A stretch of DNA of 26,975 bases, taken from positions 12,381 through 39,355 of the forward strand of contig NW_003124399.1 of NCBI RefSeq assembly GCF_000003605.2, written 5' to 3'. Of this stretch, positions 20,601 through 26,975 are shown piece by piece. Both the position numbers and the translations under genes were made by a program. The notes under the pieces are model-generated. The model was not told the origin of the DNA, did no database searches, and was given only the letters and a program-made list of their open reading frames with translations. The stretch comes from Saccoglossus kowalevskii (taxonomy: Eukaryota > Hemichordata > Enteropneusta > Harrimaniidae). The stretch's first letter is position 1. Each line of letters begins with the position of its first letter.

Positions 20601-21678
20601 AGAGTCAATTGCCAGAACAGAGACTAATACAATGTACGGTAAGCAGATTTGATTTCTGCCAATTTCTTTACTTTGTTACTCATGTTCAAATTTGGTTCAG
20701 ATCAAACATGGTGGAATGTGATGACAGTGACACTTCAAATTTAAATCCCAATTTTTTATCAAAATCCTGCCAAAAAATGTATATGAAACAAGATTCTACT
20801 GTATTTAACAATGGTAAGCAAAAGAATAATTAATATACAACCACATATATAAAAGCATGTACATGTTACAATACTTTTTAGTGATACAAAAATGGAAACA
20901 TTATAAAAATATTAATAAGGGTATTGTAATCATTTTGCAGGACGCCATCAATTTTTTGTATACCTTTATAATTTGATTTGAACCCAAAGGCTCATTGGCA
21001 GACGCTTGTTTGTAAACAATGACATGCTATGCCCATCTGACACATGTGTAGGTGACGACTCCCTCACTTTAAGATATTCAGGATTAGATCAATTTCACAG
21101 TTATGCAAATCAACTCATACAATATACAATCCTCAGGAAATTATAATCATATAATTATCATCATGTACATGTAGTAAAACTGAAGATTTTGTTCACCTTC
21201 CCTGACAATCAATAACGTAATACATGATGTGCAATATGTATTAAGTAACTTAGATAAGTAATAACAAACAAAAGACTCTTGATTATGTTACTAAAACAAT
21301 TGTGAGATAGCAGAACTGTAGACAGTTTTCTCATGCTAAATGGCTAATATTACTATCAACAACCAGGGACATCAAAAAACAGATCACACAAATAACATAT
21401 GTATGTGGCAGTATAGTAATCTCAAAATATATACAACAAATTAAAAATATACAGATAAAATTGTCAAAATGAAATAAATTGTCAAATTATTTTTTTTCTA
21501 AAATTATTGCATGCAATATCTCTCAATATTTGGCAGACAAAATAATGCTGTACGAGTTTCAGTGACTTGGTTAAAGACTCTATTCAAACTTACATATGTG
21601 TCAAGTAATGAATAAAGAATAAATTACAAGAAATCAGAAATATGGGAACCTATCACTACAATAGTGAAACACATGCGA

Positions 21679-21718
<40 letters not shown>

Positions 21719-22465
21719 ACAAATACAGTAGTAATAATAACGGCAAGACATTGGAGTGCCAGTCATCACACAAAACACATTCAAATTTGTATTTTACACA
21801 TGGGCCTATAAAAAACATAAAGTGCGACAATTTTGGAACTTCACAAAAGTCATTGGTAAATAACAGTTTTGTACTCAAAGTTTTATTAGTGTAAAAGACT
21901 AATTATTAACTATAGAGGGGGCTAGACAGAGCTTGTTTTTGTGAGCTGGGACAATTACAATTTGAACATCTTTATGCTAGGGCATTATGCATTCCCAAAA
22001 TTATTTTCAATGCAAGCTCCATCAAACCACCTGTAACTTGGTCAACCACCAAAAAAAATACGAGTCACTATACAGGTTCATAAGGTTTTCATTGTTGAAG
22101 AGTTTTGTATTTAGGATTATTAGACACCCCTCATAAGATCATTGGTCTAAAAACATTGGTCATTAAATCAGTAAAACTGTTCCAGAAATTGTAAAATTTA
22201 TCCATAATTTACTAAAATTATTCCAAAACACAAGTAGTTAAGAGTTGGGAATGTTATATTCTTAAGGTATTTGAAAAGAAACAATGAAATGTATTCATAC
22301 ATACATTGTATAAGTATTTGCTAAAAAAATAAAAGCTGGCAAGCTGCTAACAAACACAGCACATGTAGGAATTTTGTAATTATAGCCAATGTAACCTGCT
22401 ATGACTAGAAAAACATAAATTTGCGACAGAGTTCATACACATCATACAAAGAGCCTGTTCCAGTT
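20601..22465. other. Non-coding stretch, probable 3' flank and 3' UTR of FBXO22
   Basis: AT-rich, with an (AT)n run and no recognised exon. On the minus strand an AATAAA (TTTATT at 21882-21887 on +) lies about 580 bp after the FBXO22 stop and is a possible polyadenylation signal; nearer signals cannot be excluded. Confidence 0.45.
21682..21714 (+). repeat. (AT)n microsatellite
   Basis: About 16 uninterrupted AT dinucleotides. Confidence 0.97.
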
Positions 22466-22871
22466 TCAGTTATCAAATGAGATCATGCAGAACACAGTGG
22501 TGTATGCATGTAAAAGTTCTGGAGAGATAGCATTGGGTAATGGGTGGCTGCCATCAGGGCGCTTGCCACACTTCAATTGTTCACACCCAACTTCACCATT
22601 CCCAAAAAAACCAAAGAGTGGAGTATTGGGGAAAATACTTTTAAATGCTTCACTTTCCACGTTGCGTTGATTGTAATGTTCAGTTCCTCGTCCAATGCAA
22701 GCAAACATGAATGCTATAGTTTTCTTCTCAGATAACCCAACGCTCTTCAGTTTCAACAGTTCTCGTTTAGCGTGGTCTGGATGTGTAACTCTGGAATTTA
22801 ACACGACAGATGCCGCTTTTACGTTGGGTCCGGAAAACACCAAACCAAGTATCCCAGTCTTCTTCTCCTCT
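22466..22871 (-). CDS. FBXO22: FBXO22 terminal exon with stop codon
   Basis: Acceptor TATTTATTTTCATTAG ends at 22872. It is 406 bp, one base (completing R), 134 codons and TGA at 22468-22466. This is the strongest part of the match: GLVFSGPNVKAASVVLN, FMFACIGRG, then PLFGFFGNGEVGCEQLKCG. A loop between GCEQ and LHAYTT differs from vertebrates. The protein ends MISFDN, a few residues shorter than the vertebrate tail. Confidence 0.94.
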
Positions 22872-25137
22872 CTAATGAAAATAAATATTATTATTATACA
22901 TCCTGTAACACCATAAGTTACAGCGTGCCGTAATTTTGCGGTATTTTACAGGTATTTTCATCCTACCATATTAGTAAATGCAAATTCCAAATATGGAATG
23001 ATTACGCATGTAAGCATCCTCTAATAATAAAAACAAGCATGGCTGCCATCAGGGTTTGACCGGACTCCACACAAAGAAGTTTGCTGATTCTGTTCTAAAC
23101 CTTTTAGATTTCGGCATTCCCATAATATGTCTTTGGAAGGAAAAGATGTATAATAATAAGGTTATTACAAGGATACCTCAAAGTACTCAGACAGTACACA
23201 GTCGCATCGATCTCCACTGCGTGTTGGTCGATACTTCCGCTGTACTGACTCTGTGCATACTTTGAGGTATCCTTGTAATAACCTCATAATATACATGCAG
23301 CTCAAACATTCAGCTAAAATGTCAATCTCTTCCACGTTTTAAAAGGCAATAAGCTGTTATTATATTTAAAAAATTGGCATATTTTTCACCTAATTTGTCC
23401 ATGCATATCCGTTTGATTAGATAAAAGTAATTTTTGATTAGATAAAAGTAATGGCCATAGCGTGTCATTGTTTACAAACAAGCATCTACCCATGAGCCTT
23501 TGCATTTTCAGCATGTGTTATTATCGTCGCTTGGGACTCCCGAGCATGCGCACGTGACGATGCTCTCGCTTTCAGTCTGTAGCAATAATCTTTTATACAA
23601 CATATATCAAAGTGTTATTACACTACACTAACCTTTCTAAAGTTCTTGGAGTGACAAGATCATTAGCATATGCACCAGAGATCACAATATCGTGGTTCTT
23701 TTTGTTATAAACATCAGCAAGATGATTGACAAGCTGACCCATGGCATGGAATGCAAACCGATTGAATCCAATGATAAGGATACATTTGACATCTTCGTTT
23801 TCAGGAATTCCGGTAGTTTTCCAAATGTTATCACGATGAGATCCTTGCATGAACTCATTTTTTGGGACTCTGAAGATGTGGATATTGACGCCATTCATTT
23901 TAGGGAATAGTACACAGGCACAGCTTGTCTGCTGGTCTTCTGATTCTGATATGTATTTAAGATCCCGAGAGGTACCTGCGATGAAAAGATACACATGTAA
24001 AGATTATGTCTCTGGAAGCACTGTGGAAGATACCCCATGTACAGATTTTGAAGATTTCAATTTAGGAAATAAAAAAAATTCAGTAATAAGTAGATAGAAA
24101 GCACATATATACACTTTCATTCTCCACGCAGGAACCATGGTAGAAGGAATACCTCCCAATCAAGATGATAAAATATCTACTGTCCAATTGATTTAACGTG
24201 GTGCGGGTATGAGGATTTATGTTTCTGACTGTGTCTGTTCCCGATATTGAATGTTGCTGTTATCTCGTCTGAAATTTTTTTTGTACAAACTGCTAGTTCT
24301 AACAGTACATACACACAGTACATTTTGTCATAGAAACTATATTTCGTCACTAGGTGACGAGACTATATGACCATCATGATATTGCTATCATAATGGCAAG
24401 TTAATGATGGTGTTATCACAGCATGCAAACCTTAATCAACATTCCCACAAAGTTGCATAAATTAGTGAAACTACCTTGCCCAGTGGATTGAAACTGTATT
24501 TTCAGTGTTCAGTCCCATGCAGAATTTTAAGGACGTATCATTCAACCACAACACTAATAGTGATTTGTACTGTGATGTTACTACACATACAATTCAGAAT
24601 ATAAAACTGTGTACCCAGTACTGTTCATACTTGATTATCCATGGTACTTACTGACAACTCCAGGTGTACTGAATCCCACCAGTTGGCAATCTGATGGCAG
24701 TATCTGGTGTAAATATGCTTCTATGCTGTTACCAGCATATGCACCATTTTCAGGAAATAAAGCATTTGCATCTGGTTCCATGAACAGCAAAGCAAGCTTA
24801 GGTATACTACTACATGACTGTCAAAATAAAACAATAAATTAAATTAATATGTGTAAATTTATCAATACCGGTATGTAGTATAAATCAGCAACATACCATT
24901 AAAGTTAACCATATACTGGGTATTACTGAAATTTTATCAATATTTGCAATCAATATCAATATTTGTAGCAACAGGCAATACAATAGACTTGTTTTTACCG
25001 ATAGGCATTGTTCAAGTTCTTTGTCATAAGTGAAGATGTCATCATCATCTTGATACTGAGCATCGTATACAGCCCATGTAAACTGCTGTCGAGATTTCAT
25101 TATTCTATCAGCAATACTTTTCCAGCATTTGCATACC
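22466..25137 (-). CDS. FBXO22: F-box only protein 22 orthologue, four exons, first exon not found
   Basis: Exons 25137-24999, 24817-24652, 23975-23633 and 22871-22466 join in matching phases and give about 350 residues; vertebrate FBXO22 has about 400, so roughly 50 N-terminal residues are missing. FBXO22 is the substrate adaptor of an SCF (SKP1-CUL1) ubiquitin ligase; in vertebrates it targets proteins such as KDM4A for degradation. The F-box binds SKP1, and the C-terminal FIST-like domains bind substrates. Here VCKCWKSIADRI is the end of the F-box. LVGFSTPGVV and LIIGFNRFAFHAMG fit the middle region. The last exon is very close to the family: LVFSGPNVKAASVVLN, TIAFMFACIGRG, FPNTPLFGFFGNGEVGC and the closing HAYTT. 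All four introns' borders are GT/AG and the frame has no stops, so the gene looks functional. Not seen: the exon with the start codon and F-box core. Confidence 0.93.
23159..23284. mobile_element. 126-bp hairpin MITE in an FBXO22 intron
   Basis: Terminal repeats of 27 bp are perfect: aggttattacaaggatacct at the left, continuing to 23185, and its exact complement from 23258 to 23284. The interior is also largely self-complementary (GTACACAG...CATCGATC against GGTCGATAC...CGCTGTAC), so the whole element would fold into one hairpin. It is non-coding. Target duplication is uncertain because the flanks are simple (ATAATA / ATAATA-like). Confidence 0.85.
23417..23452 (+). repeat. Direct tandem duplication, unit about 21 bp
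   Basis: gattagataaaagtaat occurs twice in a row, separated by a few T, in the FBXO22 intron between 22872 and 23632. It is a simple slippage or repair duplication. Confidence 0.85.
23542..23565. promoter_or_regulatory. Palindromic E-box / NRF1-like patch in FBXO22 intron
   Basis: gagcat and atgctc flank, at equal distance, a central CACGTG (23551-23556), with TGCGCA overlapping the left side (GCATGCGCA is close to an NRF1 half-site pair). CpG content is locally high in AT-rich DNA. It may be an intronic enhancer or an internal promoter. Binding is inferred from consensus only. Confidence 0.3.
23633..23975 (-). CDS. FBXO22: FBXO22 exon: middle region
   Basis: Acceptor CTTTTCATCGCAG ends at 23976; donor GAAAG|GTTAGT starts at 23632. 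It is 343 bp, entering in phase 1 and leaving with two bases. Blocks CACVLFPKMNGVNIHIFRV, DVKCILIIGFNRFAFHA and DIVISGAYANDLVTP correspond to the ALLFP, VLVFGYN and IILAGG blocks of vertebrate FBXO22. Confidence 0.9.
24652..24817 (-). CDS. FBXO22: FBXO22 exon: start of FIST-like region
   Basis: Acceptor TTATTTTGACAG ends at 24818; donor GTCA|GTAAGT starts at 24651. It is 166 bp, 55 codons plus one base. SSIPKLALLFMEPDAN, then AYLHQILPSDCQLVGFS and TPGVV, equivalent to the VxGVxTPGIV block of the family. Confidence 0.9.
24999..25137 (-). CDS. FBXO22: FBXO22 exon: end of F-box
   Basis: Acceptor TTGTTGTTTCAG ends at 25138; donor CTATCG|GTAAAA starts at 24998. It is 139 bp, one base then 46 codons, phase 0 out. 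VCKCWKSIADRIMKSRQQFT aligns with the VCRLW segment and following region of vertebrate FBXO22, where the last F-box helix ends. The first base requires an upstream exon ending with two bases of a codon. Confidence 0.88.
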
Positions 25138-25177
25138 CTGAAACAACAACAACAAAAACAACAAATAAATTAACATA

Positions 25178-25575
25178 CAGGCAAACTTGTGTTAGTGACC
25201 ATCTCAATATAAAGACTGCCTATAGTGACCACTTTTGGGCAGTTCGAAAGAAAGAGCAACCTGTTTATAAAGACCACAGGTTTGTGACCACCCTTTCAGC
25301 AATATTTTTGCAGATTTGCCTTTGTTTGGAGACTAAAATAGTAATTATCATTCTGTTTATAAAACTATTTTTTCCTCTAGTCAAGCTTATTTAATCTTGA
25401 TCAACAAATGTGTTTTTTAGCAACAGTGCCATCTCATTATTTTCTGGAAAAAAATTATGTCAAATATACCAGTTGGTGATGCATTAAAATAATAATCCAA
25501 CCTTTATTTAAAGACTATTATATATTTATAGTCTATAAAGACTATTTTAATAAAGTCCAATGGGCGGTTTGACTG
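25178..25575. mobile_element. Tc1/mariner-type MITE of about 398 bp
   Basis: The ends read CAGGCAAAC (25178) and, reverse-complemented, CAGTCAAAC (25575), with TA on both outer sides (25176-25177 and 25576-25577). Inside, near both ends, are the phrases TATAAAGACT and TGACCA, arranged in opposite directions. The CAGTCAAAC terminus with TATAAAGACC-type internal text is a common form of non-autonomous Tc1/mariner elements in invertebrates. No transposase frame remains. It lies 40 bp upstream of the first recognised FBXO22 exon. Confidence 0.72.
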
Positions 25576-26975
25576 TATATGTAATAGAATAAACTTCACT
25601 TTGCAGATACATGTATTTGGGTTACCTTGCTGGCATAGTGTAAATAATGTAGATAGTGCATGTACAGTAATGTGTATGTTCAGAAAGCAAAACAGCATGA
25701 AATAAAAGCTGTGTTTAACACTAATATATATGTATACACACAAGTGCAAAATGCTTTGCAAACGGTCATTCTCCACTTTGAAAATGGACTGCAGTATATT
25801 TGTTATACTATAAGTATTCGTCTGCATTCTGAAATTGGTCACGTTGATTGGTCACGTTTTAAAGAATAAATTATTTATTTATGTCATTCAAATGCCCTTA
25901 TTTGCATAAGTTACCGAAAATAACGCTAAACAAAATCTCAATTGGCGCCATTGCCAATCGTGTCTCATAAATCCTGTGTGCATGAAATTGAATCCATTAA
26001 TTTTTCGTTTAATATTTTGCTTGAAGTTTAACATTGGCAAGGTGGAAAGTTTGTTTTCGTTTTGAATGTTTGTTGAGTCAGATGACCAACATACAAAACA
26101 CCCAAAAAGTATTTTTCAGCAAAAATTAATTCCACCTAAAATAAAGTATGTTACAGTATACTGATCATCTTTCTAGTAGTTTGTTTTGACAAGGGAGTAA
26201 ATTTGTTGTGATCGTATCAAAATTACAATGCATCATTTCATCAGCGTTCTTTGATGCGACAAAATAATGCACACTAAATCCATTCGCCTCCCGGTCAGAA
26301 AACATCTCATTGCTGATAAAGTTACCATCCAATTTTACTCAAACAACGAAAATACTCTGGTTTCAAGGTGTTTTATCTATCTACTGACACAACAATCTTG
26401 ACTACTACAGTAATTGACATTGATTTACTGCAACTTTGAAAATGTAACATTAAGAGCGAACAGAAATACAACAACAGCAAACGCCTACATGATTCTGTGG
26501 TGTTGGAAATCCCAGTCAGTTTAAAATATACCAATATGTAATTTATTGCTTATTCAAGAGGATGACATTTGATACTAGTACTGACATCATGTCTTACATG
26601 ATTGGCTGTTTTTCAAAGGCAAATTGCACAGCAAAAGTAATGGAGCCTATTTTTAGTAGCAAAGCAGAGAAACAGATGGAGGAAGCTGGGGTAATATGTA
26701 TCCCAGTTATTTAAAACAATGTTTGGGCAACAATGGTGGATTAGATCATGGAGGTATAAACCTCCATGATTAGATTTAGTGTTCTGCATGAGGGATATTA
26801 CAGGGCGCCGTCCCTGTTATTTGAAATTGGCACCCTGTTTAAATCATCAACAATACTGTAGAATACTTTATTTTCGCTTGGAATTTATTTTCGCTATTTT
26901 CGCTGAAGGGATGATTCCGTGAAAATAAAATCCAGCGAATATACTTTTTTTCCTATATTTCACATTAAACTCATG
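25576..26975. other. Non-coding stretch; FBXO22 first exon expected here or beyond
   Basis: No F-box core was recognised in any minus frame. One weak start candidate is at 25959-25923: ATGGCGCCAATTGAG, giving MAPIEILFSVIF and a GTAACT donor, near two CCAAT-like boxes. It ends in the wrong phase for the next exon and would leave about 15 F-box residues missing. A perfect hairpin lies at 26745-26770. The end (26865-26950) has repeated TATTTTCGCT. Confidence 0.4.
26745..26770. repeat. Perfect 11-bp inverted repeat with 4-base loop
   Basis: atcatggaggt, loop ataa, then acctccatgat. It is not followed by a T run that would mark a terminator, and no gene is adjacent; origin unknown. Confidence 0.85.

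Noticed and set aside
22485-22916. Three + strand frames over the terminal FBXO22 exon
   Set aside because: They are antisense shadows of a well-supported exon.
25008-25394. 128-codon + strand frame
   Set aside because: It lies antisense to an FBXO22 exon and then in the Tc1-type MITE, so it is a shadow frame.
1-26975. CRISPR array, rRNA, tRNA, or bacterial-type operon
   Set aside because: None of the tandem repeats has the spacer pattern of a CRISPR array, no RNA gene folds were recognised, and gene structure is clearly eukaryotic.

Overview
The window is animal genomic DNA: AT-rich, with long introns that have canonical GT/AG borders, interrupted genes, and a dense load of old transposable elements. 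The element types (a DIRS-like tyrosine-recombinase retroelement, a CR1/L2-like LINE ending in an (AAT)n tail, TA-flanked MITEs) and the genes (an immunoglobulin-superfamily membrane protein and an FBXO22 orthologue) suit an invertebrate metazoan, probably marine. The phylum cannot be settled from this sequence.

Layout. 1-2130 is a decayed DIRS-like element on the + strand (reverse transcriptase, RNase H, tyrosine recombinase), cut by the window edge and visibly richer in G+C than its surroundings; its last reading frame ends in a cysteine-rich, acidic tail that looks foreign to DIRS. About 2.6-9.1 kb holds a minus-strand gene for a single-pass type I membrane protein. Four exons join in phase: two half-exons of one V-type Ig domain (8884-9092 and 6158-6275), a second Ig-like domain (5009-5449) and a transmembrane exon (4548-4681). 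The 2.6-kb intron that splits the V domain contains a foldback-like element (7568-8221) whose left end is a 14-bp tandem array. Possible further pieces of the gene are a cytoplasmic-tail exon near 2.6-2.8 kb and a damaged V half-exon at 14921-15043. The signal-peptide exon was not found.

9.1-18.3 kb is mostly non-coding: a TA-flanked MITE (10203-10481), a short GC-rich patch (about 10.8-11.1 kb), several microsatellites and a few unrecognised short reading frames. 18.4-20.6 kb is an old, diverged tandem repeat with a unit of roughly 300-400 bp, into one copy of which a 5'-truncated LINE has inserted. 20.6-22.4 kb is featureless apart from an (AT)n run.

22466-25137 holds the minus-strand FBXO22 orthologue: four phase-compatible exons covering the end of the F-box and the whole FIST-like region to the stop codon. 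The first exon, with most of the F-box, was not found. Its introns hold a 126-bp hairpin MITE and an E-box/NRF1-like palindromic patch; a Tc1/mariner-type MITE lies 40 bp upstream of the first recognised exon. 25.6-27.0 kb is non-coding as far as can be seen.

The two recognised genes have no evident functional link: one is a cell-surface recognition-type protein, the other an intracellular ubiquitin-ligase adaptor. I found no operon-like system, CRISPR array, rRNA or tRNA gene.
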